NCBI GenBank assembly: GCA_012861695.1 | Contig: JAAOOA010000056.1 | Location: 2,417,260-2,481,259, forward strand | DNA from: Trematomus loennbergii | Lineage: Eukaryota > Chordata > Actinopteri > Perciformes > Nototheniidae | Direction of reading: 5' to 3' | DNA: 64,000 nucleotides | In this document: positions 25,626 to 38,574 of the stretch, piece by piece | Position numbering within the stretch: the first letter of the stretch is position 1 | Layout of the letters: each line of letters begins with the position of its first letter | Notes under the pieces: generated by a model | Told to the model about the DNA's origin: nothing | The model's input: the letters and a program-made list of their open reading frames with translations, nothing else | The model's database searches: none | Translations under genes and position numbers: made by a program

Positions 25626-25890
25626 CAGCCAACACTGTTAGTGTTGTTATCGGTGTTGGTGTTCACATCTTACACTCTTAGTGTTGGTATAGTAACACTG
25701 TGATAGTGTTATATTGTCAACACTTTGGAAAGTGTTATTTAACTCTTTCTGGTGGTTTCCATATAAACTCTTTCATGGTGTTAATTAACTACATGGGTGT
25801 TGAATTTTAGATTTCAAATGTGCTGTGTGTGAGTGCCACAAGTTGGTGTTTTTCATTTGGATGCTCGTCACAGCATTACAAAAACAAACA

Positions 25891-26244
25891 ATGTTTCGTT
25901 GCTACATTTGTGGTTCGTCGCATCATGCACCAAGTATGGTAATTCAGCAGTACTTTGGTGGATTCCCACTTCAAAAAAATCTTGTTTGTGCCCAGCAGGG
26001 ATGTTCACTACAGATCAGAAGTTTTGCAGTGTTCACAAAGCATCTAAACAGTTGTCATAGCAACATTAGTATCGGCCCTAGAGGCAATGTTAATAACCCA
26101 ACAGCACATCAGAGTTCCCACGAAGATGCTTCCGACATGGACTTAGATGAGATGAATGAATCTTCACCCTCTTGTAATCTAAAGACCTGTGTGACATCAT
26201 GCATGATATACCGGAAGGTGTCGGACAGTATGAAACAAAGTTGA
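25891..26244 (+). pseudogene. C2H2 zinc-finger N-terminal fragment
   Basis: From ATG 25891 the frame reads MFRCYICGSSHHAPSM and then CAQQGC followed by SFAVFTKHLNSCH. This is one CxxC half-site and one finger of the form C-x4-C-x12-H-x4-H. The remainder is polar (DMDLDEMNESSPSC). It ends at TGA 26242-26244 after 117 residues. It looks like the N-terminal exon of the protein whose C-terminal fragment lies upstream at 24640-25197. Confidence 0.5.
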
Positions 26245-26575
26245 TGTTTGAATACTAGAATAAGAATGTCTGGAAAACATACTCCAATGTACTGGCTTCA
26301 TGGATAAGAAGAACCGTCCATCACACAGCCATCTCTTTCTGGCTTATTGTTGCACATTCGTTGTACATGGGTAGTACATTCTTTACTAAAATTGTGTAGA
26401 TTTATTCGCTACTGTTGTTAATATTATTTCAAAATGTAACGTAACTCCTAAGAGTGTGCTTTTTGACTCTTTAGGAGTTTATTGTATGCTAATAGTGTTA
26501 ATCTGAATGTATATTATTATATAAAATACTCTGAGTGTCAGCAATAAGTGAATTTGGAACACCGACTAGTACTTA

Positions 26576-27700
26576 GGGGTACTGGAGGGGTTGCAGTGGG
26601 TATGTAGAAAGATTAGGGATTGCATTTTTTTCAAAACATCTTTAAATCAATGAGCCGTGTTGTTTTGTGCAGAGAAATGTAACACTGTGGCACAAACAAG
26701 CAAATAATACAACATCAGTCCACAGGGATGAGGACAACCAGACTGTCCACACGTGCTTTCATTCGGCTTCAGTCATTTTGTTGAGCCACTGTCAATAAAA
26801 GAGTACTAATTTATCGTGTTAGAAAGTTCACACTCATTCCACAGTTTGTGCCTTTCTTTTTTGGTCATTAAGGTGGTGGAGCAATCTTTACTGAATGTGG
26901 ACTCCAGCCCTCCTCAAGAGGGACTTGCATGTGTTTCTTGGGAAGTGCAGTGGAGACATAACCATATGTTTTGCTGAAGTCAAAATCTCACATGTTAGCT
27001 GTACCAGAGTTAGCTTTATGCTAATTTACACGTGCCACAGGAAACAGAACAACATCTGTTATTATCATATTTAGTACATGATTAGTGACGTAACAGTGTT
27101 ACATCAGTGCTTCAGCAAAGTGACAAGGTGTAATGTATGTAAGGCAGCAGCAGCAGGTTTTAGCCTGTGTTTACTTACTCTTTAAGGAAAAACAAATCAA
27201 CTCAGAAAGAACTTGATGACTCAAAATTAAACTTGCATGGATCAATACCCCGATCAGAAGTAATATTGTAAAATGCCCAGTCTCAATGAAGGGAGACTAA
27301 CCTTTAAACAACTTAATGCATTTTATTTCAGTGGTTTCACTTCCACTGCAACTGTGTACATGGAACTGAGACATTAAAATACATAAATATCATATTGCAT
27401 ATACACATCCCTTTCATTCATTCCTCTGTCTCAGTATATGTGACTTTTTATTCTACACATCTTTACAATGTTTCAACTCATAGTTTTCCTGAACACTGAG
27501 CGAAATGTCCACACTCAGAAGAATCTCACTGTACTTGAGTGATGATTTGTGATATTCATGACGCCCATCAGAGCCTGGAGGCGTTTCCTGCTGTCAGCGT
27601 CATCAGGTCCTAGTGCATAGAAATGTTTTTACAAGTTGATCAATTCAAGTCAGCTCTGTGATGCTCTCTCACACACAGGGTGGGGGTGTGTGGAGGCTCT
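26576..27700. other. intergenic and cyb5r4 3' UTR
   Basis: No coding region is seen. Minus-strand poly(A) signals (TTTATT on +) at 27447-27452 and 27322-27327 probably terminate cyb5r4, giving a 3' UTR of about 250-400 bp. 26576-27300 shows nothing I can name. Confidence 0.5.
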
Positions 27701-30700
27701 TCAGCCCTGGAAGGCGTGCAGCTCCTCTTCACTGAAGCCCTGCTGCTTCAACAAGCTGAAACACCAACACACAAGAGGGAGAGAGAAGAGGTGACCTTAG
27801 GGCTGAGTATCACTGCAGTGCTATCTTATGAAGGTGTTTATCCGAGGCCATAAGTCTGGATTTACTTTCATCCAACAATCAAAAGGCACACTGATATGAA
27901 GATTGTGGCCCACACTTCTCATCTGAATAATAAATACCTCACTAACCAATTCTGAAATGGTTTGATTGTTACTGGTCAGTGATAAAGAAGGTCAACAAAG
28001 TGAGAGCAAGCTTGAAGCAAATGCCCTTTCTAATGTATGGCTCTAGCCCAGTGGAACACAAGGGGTGGAGTACTTTTACCCGTACTTTTCCCGTTTAGTT
28101 CCGATAGTGCCTGGAATTTTGCGTTCACACCAAAAAGAGAACTTATTACCCATTTTTAGTGCCTGCTAGAGAGGTGGTACTATCCTGGGGAGAAAAAAGT
28201 ACCAATTTCTGATTGGCTGGGTGAATTGCAAACCACGCCCCGGAAAAATCTGAAAGGTTTTTTGAAGCCTTCATTGTATTTGCTGGCATTAGCATTAGCA
28301 TTAGCATTAGCCCCGCGCACCAACGGAGAGAGACTAACTTATGGCAACACAAAAAAAAACATGGGAGCGGTGGAGATGACGAGGTGTCGGCGTTCTGGCG
28401 ATTTACTCTGAAGGCTTCAGTAGAAGCTTCTGGGAGTCCCAGCAGCTTCTACTGAAGCCAGTCCCCAACTCCGGGGACTTCCGGCCGGGGACTCGGGTGG
28501 CAGTATACGCCGTGAAGTTGTTTGCGGCCTGCCAGTAAACCCAAAGCAGAAGAAGACGAAGTGACGTCAGCGGCTTCATTTGACTAATCCTCCCTCAGGG
28601 AATTCCGTGTGAACGCGATCTGCTTTTTTATCAGAACTGAAGAGTTCTGATGAACTAAGTTCTGATGAACTAAGTACGGCAAAGGCAAGTACTTGGTGTG
28701 AAAGCGCCTATAGTTTATGACATTTCTAAAGAATATAAAACATGACTTTAAACCATGTTTAAAATGTTGTTAAAAATCATGTCGGTTAAATGGATTCCTT
28801 GCGTCCCTCACTTGCGTCGTTTCCCTGCGTCTAGTCCCTCCCACCAGGGAAGCATGGAGAGACGCAAGGAAACCACGAGAAGCAGGGAAATGAGTTTTAA
28901 GAGCAACGTCGTTTCCTGGGACGCGTCACGTGAAGCGACGTCCGTTTGTGATGACGCCGCACAGCTGATGTCTGACAGCAGCTCATGTCCCCGTTGTTTT
29001 CACAAACACCCCCGCCTCTGTTAGTACACATTTACTGACATATACATTTGTATCATCTGTTGTAGACCCAAATAAATAAAATAAGAACTCATTATCAAAA
29101 AAGATAAACGCCATTCTTAAAATGTATAAACGAAAAAGCGATCATGAAAATGTTTCCAATAAATGAATAAAATAATTTTTGACCACTTTGTTGTTCAGAT
29201 ATATCACATATTTGTAACTAAATGATACATTAATTGAAGCAAAACACAGTATGAACTGAGGAGTGAGTCCCGTGAGTTTCATGTGTTTTCTTCACTCCGC
29301 TGGGAAACTGCTCTCATGTCAAGAAGCATCAGATCAGTGCATGCACTGCATCGTCCAATCAGTGAGCGATACACAGTAAGGGGGCGGAGCGAGTGACTGA
29401 GGATTTCACCGGAGGATGGTCTGGTGGTTCCTCGGTTATCGCTCCTCCATTATCGCTCCTCGCTCCTCCGGCAGAAATAAGCGCCATGGGACGCTACTCA
29501 AGATGGCGCAGACAAATCAACTTCCGGTGATACCGAGGACCGAGGAAATAACCGACCTGAGACGCAGCCAGCGGCTTCATTTGCGTAATCTTCCCTCAGG
29601 GAACTTATTCCGGTGTGAACGCGATCTGTACTTAGTTCCATGGGGGAACTAAGTATTCCTTGTTTAACTTTGTCTAGTTTCTGAATAGATATGAGGAGCT
29701 GTGAGCTTGAGTGCTAACAGCTAACGGCTGATGTTGTTTTTCTGGGTTCTCATTGAAGATGACGTCACGGCTCCGCCTACACTGCGTTACTATAGATACT
29801 ACCCCAGTTCCTAAACTGTAATGGAAATGCGCCATAAAGTGAGCCAGTCCTAACGAGGCCTAACGAGGCCTAGCCATACCGAGCGAGGCAGTGCATGAAT
29901 TCAACTGGCAGCAAGGCTGATTGAAGCCCTCCTCCTGTGTAACTCAATGGTTTACAGCTGTCAGATACTTTGAGAAGATGCATTGATTGTTTTTTGGACA
30001 TGGAGCAGAATCAGGTTTTACTTACAGTATGCACCACACCTAGCCTAGCTGTGTGCACAAACTTCCTGTGCAATGTCCAAATACAATGACATCCTGTCTG
30101 ATCAGGTTATAATGAATTGTGCATGTGTTTGACTCCATCTGACTTAATAATACACACCCTATTGTTATCTCTGTGAAGGCAGTGGGGCCACACACACACA
30201 CGTAGCATTTGGAGCCCTCCGGCCTGGTGAGGAACTCCTCCAGCATGGACTCCTCCACCCGACCCGTCCTGCCGCTCCAACTGTCACAGGGATCAGAGAG
30301 CACGTACTGCACCTGAAACCTGACACACAAACACACACATTCTGAAGGTGTACACACACACACTGAGGTATAGAGGTAGCACAATCATGTTTAAAGATGG
30401 AAATCATCTGCATCTCACACTTCTACCTTATTACACATGTGTTGAGTCTGAAGCACGGTGGCAATACACAATGCAACTCAATGTGTCCCTTTACATCTCA
30501 CAATCTCTTCTATTACAAATGATTCTTTGTTGTTGTTTGTTGATCAGTCAACACTGCCTAATCTGATGTGCTCTGGTGTACTGCACTCTAAACAGAAACA
30601 TATACCATTTGTTATACTAAACCAAGTCTTTCTCTGTTGCTAACGTCCATACAAAGTACAATACATGTAGCATGTGTTTCTGCACCAGGCAGCACCAGAG

Positions 30701-33700
30701 TTCCCGTTAACCGGTAATTACCGGACTATGACCAGTAAAATATGCTGAAGACCGGCAAATCTAAATCTCTCCGGTCAAAATAATTTCCCTTGGCGCAATA
30801 CCGCATCAGTTGCGCCACTTATGTGACAGACAAGAAGAGTATGTGACAGACAAAGAGTATGTGACAGACAAGAAGAGTATGTGACAGACAAGAAGTATGT
30901 GACAGACAAAAGAGTATGTGACAGACAAGAAGAGTATGTGACAGACAAAAGAGTATGTGACAGACAAGAAGAGTATGTGACAGACAAGAAGAGTATGTGA
31001 CAGACAAGAAGAGTATGTGACAGACAAAAGAGTATGTGACAGACAAGAAGAGTATGTGACAGACAAAAGAGTATGTGACAGACAAGAAGAGTATGTGACA
31101 GAAGAGTATGTGACAGACAAAAGAGTATGTGACAGACAAGAAGAGTATGTGACAGACAAAAGAGTATGTGACAGACAAGAAGAGTATGTGACAGACAAGA
31201 AGAGTATGTGACAGACAAAAGAGTATGTGACAGACAAGAAGAGTATGTGACAGACAAGAAGAGTGTGTGACAGACAAGAAGAGTATGTGACAGACAAAAG
31301 AGTATGTGACAGACAAGAAGAGTATGTGACAGACAAGAATAGTCAATTCTAATGTCTAACACTTAATGTGGAGAAAGAGATGTCCTGTATGGGTTGATTG
31401 TGCGTTGATCTGTTGGTAATGCCTCGGGGTTCCGGTGGGCATGTAAACAAATGCATAATGCTGCGCTATACTTTGCGGCCTCACCCGGTTGCATAGCGAC
31501 GCTTATTGTTTAGGTGTCTTTTAATAAGCAGGTATCATATCATTAGCTAGAACTATAGATCTGATCGATATGGACATAAACGCGAGTAAAGTCTAATCTG
31601 ACGGGAGAGAGAGATCGCTGCTGCTGACGAGTCGACACGCAGCTCTGCATGATCCCTGCAGCGGTGAGCGGAACAAAACACACTTCAGGTTAGAACATCA
31701 CACGTAGCTATTTTAATGACCTCTCAAACTACCTAAACTAGTTATAGATTGTTTAGTTTTACTGTCGGGTCACTCATTACTGGATCCGCGAGCTGCATGA
31801 TACTGACGGGCTGTCAGGAGAAGGAGAGAGCGCTCCGTTATTATTCCCGTGTTATTGTAAGTTACTGTACACTTTTGAAAAATGTAGTTAATCTACTATA
31901 ATTAGTTTGTTTAATATCGAATCATATCAATTTGTTTTAAAGCTCAATAAATAACAAAAAAGACCTTTGACCGGCACTTATTTTAATTTGTCCGGAAGAT
32001 TTAAACTGTAACGGATATTTTGACCCGCAAAAAAATAATAACGGGAACTCTGAGCAGCACATCATTTATTTCATTGTAGAGCACTGACCAAATTGCACAG
32101 ACTGCAGCTGCCAAACGTATTTGAATAATAGACTGCTGCAGCTGTGAAGGTTATCCAGAAAGCTTAAACAGAACCCGTTTCTGATTCAAATCCACAGAGG
32201 GCTTTAAGATAGAACAAACATTTGATAGAAAGATTTGAATTTCCCCTCCTGTGAATTGTCTCTTCATCTCCCTTCTAAGAAGTATCTTTCTGGTCATTTG
32301 TTCAAATATAAAACAGTGGGCCAAACAGTCAGTACCTGTCAGTGTTAGCAGCCAGGTCATCCAGCTCACAGCGCCACAGGATGTCCTCCTCACGCCGGTT
32401 AAAACAGAGCAGCTTGGTTTTTCTGAGGAAACACAAACAAAGATGACTGTCAGGCAACGCCATGGAGTTATAATCAGGTGGTCTGAGTGCTTCATGTGTT
32501 GCAGTTAGTTATAGTAAGTCTACACTATAAATCTCACTTGAATTCATTCACAACAGAAATATTTCCCCAATTTCAATTTAAAACATTTAAACCCATGACA
32601 CTAAAATAACTATTAATAAAGGAAAGGGGATGCAATTCGAATGAGCTTTTTGCAAAGACAGCACAACATGAAAAAACATAACCAATCATACACAAAGCCT
32701 AATAAATAACAAAAAAATATCTAAAATATGAATTTGGGTACTAAATAAAGGGCAGCAGGTCCGGGGAGTTCCCACCTCATGGTGTCGGTGTCCTGCAGGG
32801 CCTGCTGGATGAGGCGAGCCATTGGTGTGAACCCTGTGCCTGCTGCTAATAGGTAGAGGTGTGTGACATCACGGGGGCGGAGACTGAAGGTCCCCTCTGG
32901 ACCACTGACAGATACACAGTCACCTAGAGAGCAACAACAGACAAGAGGTCGTGAACACTTCTACTATCAGTCACTGCAGTGAGGGACTGCACAGTGGAGA
33001 GCTTTTATGATGCTTTAGGATTTGAAAAAAGCTTGAAGGCAGCAGAGCAGGAAGTGTGTTTATGACAACTGAAATAGAAACTCAGCCATGTTCTAGGGTC
33101 ACATCTATCTGTGCGGTGCAAATGAGAAGAGATTTAACTAAGAATGTTTCTGCGACAGCTGTCCTGCCCTAAGCTAAAGCTACATTCAGGTGTTCACGAT
33201 GAGAAGGCAAAGAGTAACATTGATAAGAACACTACAAGGTCTACCCAGGCTGCATAGTCAAAAGTAGCACACATTAGCAGCAGCGTGTACCTTCAGTGGA
33301 GTACTGACACAGGATGTGTTCAGGTACAGCACTGTTGTGTGGGTTCATCCATGCTATGGCTCAGTGCAACATCACTGTAGTTACAACAGAAGAAGAATAG
33401 CTGTTTAGACCGGGCCTATTCAATGGTTTTAATAATAATAATAATAATACATTTGATTTATATAGCACACTTTAAAGACAACGTCATCTCAAGGTGCTTC
33501 ACAAAGCTATAAGGAGAAAATAATAAAATAAATAAAATAAAAAGATATCTAAAGGAGCATATTGAATAAAATATGGTAATACAAAAAATAAAACTCAAAG
33601 GTTAAGAGCATAAAAGGTTTAAAAAATAAATAAATAAAAATAAAATAAAGGACGGTCAGTAAAATGCGGTACGGAACAGGTGGGTCTTGAGGCATTTCCT

Positions 33701-36700
33701 AAAAACTGAGAGTGATGCCGAGGTCCGTATGTTCTCTGGAAGCTGATTCCACAGACGTGGACCCAGGGAGGAGAAGAGGTCTGACCTGAGTGTGTGTGAG
33801 GTATGGGAATGTTTTCTGGTTAGCAGTTCCTGTAGGTAGGTGGGGCCAGTGTGGTTGATGGCATTGAAGACCATTATGAGGACTTTATAGTTGATCCGGT
33901 GGGTTACAGGGAGCCAGTGGAGTGAGTGAAGGATGGGAGTGATGTGCTCTGATTTGCGTGTTTTTAGTTGTAACTGAGTATCCGGGCGGCACAGTTTTGT
34001 ACATATTGTAGTCTGAGTGGTTTTTGCTGGAATGCCTGCAAGCAGAGAATTGCAGTAGTCAATGCGGGAGGTGATGAAGGCCTGGACCAGTTTTTCTGCG
34101 TCCGGTTTGGTGAGGGAGTGTCGCATTTTGGAGCATGGTTGCCATGGTTTCCCTTCTGTTTATTGTCCGCGGTGGACGGCGTGTGCTCCTGCTGTACATC
34201 TCTCCGGTAGTCCACCAGCAGATGAAAAACACCCACCTCTCCGCCTCTTCCAAGGGACGAGGGGACCGTGCAGCAGAGTTTCCGTTAAAAATGTTTTCGC
34301 CGGTCAACATGTCCGTTAAAGTTTAAATCTTCCGTAGGCCTACAAAATTAGAAAAGTGCCGGTCAGAGGTCTTCTTTGTTATTTATTGAGCTTTAAAACA
34401 AATTGATATTTATTGAGCTTTAAAACAAATTGATAACGACTCTATATAATAATATAAGAATAATAAATGGAGCCTCTCTTTTCCTCCCCCTCTTCTGACA
34501 GCCCAGCAGCTGATCTCTGAGCAGGAGACGTGGGGAGAGGGAGACGTGGGGAGAGGGAGGCGGGGCTTTTTCATCGTTATCAGAAAATGATCGTATAGAC
34601 TATAGAGGCGTACAGACGGATCCGTTTGACCCCCCAGAGCGTTTCGTTTGCAAATCTATCCACCTTGGGACCCGTTATCGTTTGCGGGGTCCGTTTCTAT
34701 CGTTTTGTTACGGCCTTGTGTAAACGAAAGGGCTATACGCAAGAGAAACTATGCGGATTCAACCCGTTTCGTCCTCGTGTAAACGGGGTCTCAGTTGGAG
34801 GGAGTTGTTGCTCATCCAGTGGTGTATGTGTTCCAGCATCTTGAGACATTTGAAAGTGCCAGATGTTTATCCGGGGCAGTTTGGAAATAAATCTGTGTGT
34901 CATCGGCATATGTGTGGAAGCTGATGTTATGGCTCCTCAGTATTTGTCCCAGGGGCAATATGTAAATTAAAAAGAGCAGTGGCCCAAGGACTGACCTTGG
35001 GGTACACCAGAGGTGACACAGTGTGTGTCGGAGGTGCTTTTCCCAAGATGGACATATTCCTGTAAGACAGGTTGGTTTTTAAAAGGCTTTTGTGTTTCAT
35101 ATCATATCCACCTGAAACCTGAGAGCTGGCACTGAATTAGTATGATATATGAACTCAAAACAAGAGATTTAAAGAACATTCCTAAGAAAAAAAAAAAAAC
35201 ATTAATAAACAACCAACATAGGGCCTTGCAATGTTGGGATAATTTCAACTTGAAATCAAATGCATTGTTTCATACCAGCAGTTAGCCTGCTCCTGCAGTC
35301 ATCTTGTTAATGAGTAATAGCATTATATTAATATCTAATTTAAATTCTGTTTTAGAACCACTGTGCAGTACCTGGAGAATGTGCTGGGAAACAGTGTTGT
35401 GGTACTTTACTCCGGATTGTAAAGAAGAACTCGCCAAGTGGAAACTTTCAGATAAGCAATGGTAGGCTCAATAGGTTTTTATACAATACAAATGTTTCTT
35501 AAATAGTCAAATCTATACTGGGTTGCTAGTTTCCCACCTAATTAAATTGTGTGGGCTGGTAGCTGGAGAGGTGCCAGTAACTCCTTTGCACTGCAGAGGT
35601 GTCTCGAGCAAGGCACTGAACCCCAAACTGCTTCCTTCCGCCTGAAAAAAACTCGGTCTGTGTATGTGTGTGTATTGTACTAGATATAATAACAGAGCAA
35701 ACAACTGAATTTCTCCTCAGGATATCTTCTAAACAACCCATACACTATAAGTAGGCTAACTCTTGCTAGCATCCCACCAAGTAAGCCTGAACAACAGCAC
35801 TGTGCTAACTGTTGCCTCATCACACAAACACTGGTTCAAACCTTGTGATGTTGTAATGGTCGTGCCTTTGGAAGCACTTTGGGCTTCAGTATCTTCAGCA
35901 CAGGGGATCAAACCACCATTCTTCTGATTGGTCAAACCAACTGTAGCTCCTGAGCTACACCCTAACCTGCACATTCATTTACATACATCTGACCCTCAGC
36001 CTCTCTCCCACACAATCCTCTTCCTTCTCCTTTCCTTACATGACCCACAGGGACTCTGGTTGTTACTTACCGATGTGCAGGCTGCTGAGATGTGGGGTGA
36101 ACACTCCGTCAGGATACACTTTGATCATGAGGTAGAGGTCGGATTCCTGCGAGGAGTTGTGTGAAGCTGCTGCCAGGCTCTGGTCTACTGGAGTGTACGG
36201 CCTCACCACTTCTGTGTCTGGATATGAACACAATGACAATTACATATAACTTCTTAATATCATATAACATATCTTATTCATGTTCCCCCTCACAGCAACT
36301 TTAGTCCTACTCTGTAATTAATGATGCGTTGAGGGAGCCTCAGAAAAGTGATGTGTCTGTAATGATGAAGAGTAACACTTCTGTGCCTACAGTTCTCACT
36401 ATCTATGATTTTAAAGATGTCATTTACTCTTTTTGGTGTCACCTTATTGATATCTCAATATAACTCATATTTAACCATTTCAAAGTTTGAAATACGCTGT
36501 AATGACGGAGCGATCGATGTGTTCTTCTTTTCATTCAAAAATGAATCACAGCAATAATAAAGTGATCAACTGAATACATTTAATAAATTCTTTAATTTTA
36601 CTTAAAGGGGACCTATCATGCAAAATGCACTTTAGTACGTCTTTTATACATGAATATGTGTCCCCGGTGTTCCAGGGAACTCACCAAGTGTCAGAAAACA

Positions 36701-38541
36701 CAACCCTCTCTATTTTCCTCCATACCCAAATCTCTAAAAAAGGGGCTGGAACGGATCTGATAAAAACTGATCCAGATTTGAACACTTTACTGACGTCAGG
36801 ACGGTGGCGCTACGGCTATTGGGCCAACTCTCCACCTATCAGGGGAATGTGGGGTTGGGCCACGGCCGGCCATTGCCGCTCGAAAGCGCTGGAGACGCTG
36901 TAGTACATATGCCAGGCCTGTAAGTGGCGCTGTAGTTTGCCACAAAAGCAGCGAAGAAGACTTCCCGCCCATAGTTACCATGGTTACCCTTCTGTTTATT
37001 CTCCGCTGTGGCTTTTTTTCTCCCTCCCCGAGGCCAGCGTTTGCTCCTGCTGCTGCTTTAATTCAATGCAATCCCTCCCCGTCGAGGCAAGCACTGTAAT
37101 TCTCTCCGGTTAGTCCACCAGCAGATGACAAACACCCACCTCTCCGCCTCTTCCAAGGAACGAGGGGACCGTGCGGCAGAGTTTCAGTTTCAGTTTCTTT
37201 CGCCGGTCAAGATGTCCGTTAAAGTTTCAATCTTCCGGACAAAATTAGAAAAGTGCCGGTCAAAGGTCTTCTTTGTTATTTATTGAGCTTTAAAACAAAT
37301 GAATAACGACTCTATATAATAAAACAGGAGGACGGAGATCTTTTTTTCTCCCCCTCTTGACTTGATCAGAGCACGGCTCCCCTCTCCTGCAGGGGGGCGT
37401 GGTCAGCTGCAGCTCACAGAATCAGCCCAGTAGACAGCAAACAGCACATAGAGCGAAATGAGGCATGGCTAAAATGCATGATCTGTTTGGTATTTTGAAA
37501 ACAGAAACGTATAAATATACCTTATATAGGTATGGCCCTACAATATATCATTTAAATATAGCATGATAGGTCCACTTTAAATATTTACTGTAGGGTTCAG
37601 TTTAAGCCTAGGGACCTTATTAGAATGTCATATAAATCTTCTTATCACACACTTCTACCAAATAAAATCTAAATCCCACATTTCCATATAAGCTCACCAA
37701 TATGTGTTGTCAATTTCCAAAGTATTGAACTTGTATGGACATCAAATGGATATCTTATCCAACATTTTTATTAATCCTAACATTGACTTCTGGCCTTCAT
37801 TTCAAGTCGAAGACAACAGGACAAGAACTTCTGATAGAAATGAATGAAACATTAGACAGCATCAAACTTCCCCTTTCTTGTGACCCAGTATACCACACAT
37901 AACAACTTGCTGGAATCACTGAAGGTAGCAGTGTACATTGTTTTCTTACTTTGAAGTTAATAATGTTTGAAGAAGAACTTTTGCTTCAGCTTAGAGGAGC
38001 ACATTCACTGAACATAGTGCAGTGCTGTCCTTACCTTTGATGAGGGCTTTGAGGTAGACATGTTTTCCCACAGGCACGTGCATGACAGTCCCACGAGGAA
38101 GTTGCAATCTGAACACATGGCTGTTATGGTTCACCTCCGTCTTAGACACCAACACACAGTCCCGATAGTACAGAGCTGTGAAAAGACATCATTGATGTAG
38201 ACTCATTATTCATTTTGTAAACTTATTCTTGGGTTCCCAAGTAAATAGTAAGTAAGCAAATGTCCAATCTTATCTGGTGAATAATTTTAAAAAGTGGCAG
38301 AATGTGGAGAAAGAAGCAGTTTGAGATGAGCACACAACATTTTGTACTTTTTGGTATCTCTGTTGGTAAATTGAAATGTAATCAAACATGCAAACATTCC
38401 AACATAACAAAGTAACTGTATTCATTGTTAATGTGGTTTAATTTTAATTCTAATTTCCCCCACCTCTAACGGACTTTCAGTCATACAATAACTATCTCCC
38501 CCGAGCCTACAGGCGGATGCTGGGGTGGTGGGTGGGCAGGC

Positions 38542-38574
<33 letters not shown>

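Larger units (their letters stand above)
24582..26575 (+). mobile_element. uncharacterised AACACT-rich element with reversed protein fragments
   Basis: About 2 kb bounded by an imperfect inverted pair ACTAGTTCGGAGTGT (left) and ACACCGACTAGT (right). It carries a C-terminal protein fragment (to 25197), a poly(A) signal AATAAA at 25239-25244, a region dense in AACACT and AGTGTT words (25270-25810), and then a C2H2-finger N-terminal fragment (25891-26244). Both fragments are on the plus strand but in tail-then-head order. I recall similar multicopy uncharacterised proteins in fish, but the element class is unknown to me, and the boundaries are inferred from one weak inverted repeat. Confidence 0.4.

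Noticed and set aside
28755..29024. 89-residue open frame MFKMLLKIMSVKWIPCVPHL
   Set aside because: It sits in repeat-rich intron DNA of cyb5r4, opposite to the gene, without recognisable domain or splice partners.
30775..31362. Long overlapping open frames of SHTLLVCHI-type repeats in three phases
   Set aside because: They are translations of the 17-20-bp minisatellite, equally open in all three phases, with no start context or homology.
34626..34844. Open frame MTPQSVSFANLSTLGPVIVC shared with 44418-44657
   Set aside because: It recurs because both lie in the same Harbinger-like repeat; the frame is not maintained and shows no domain.
35345..35465. Possible exon after TTTTAG, reading TTVQYLENVLGNSVVVLY
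   Set aside because: It ends quickly, has no partner exons and no recognisable family; probably repeat-derived.
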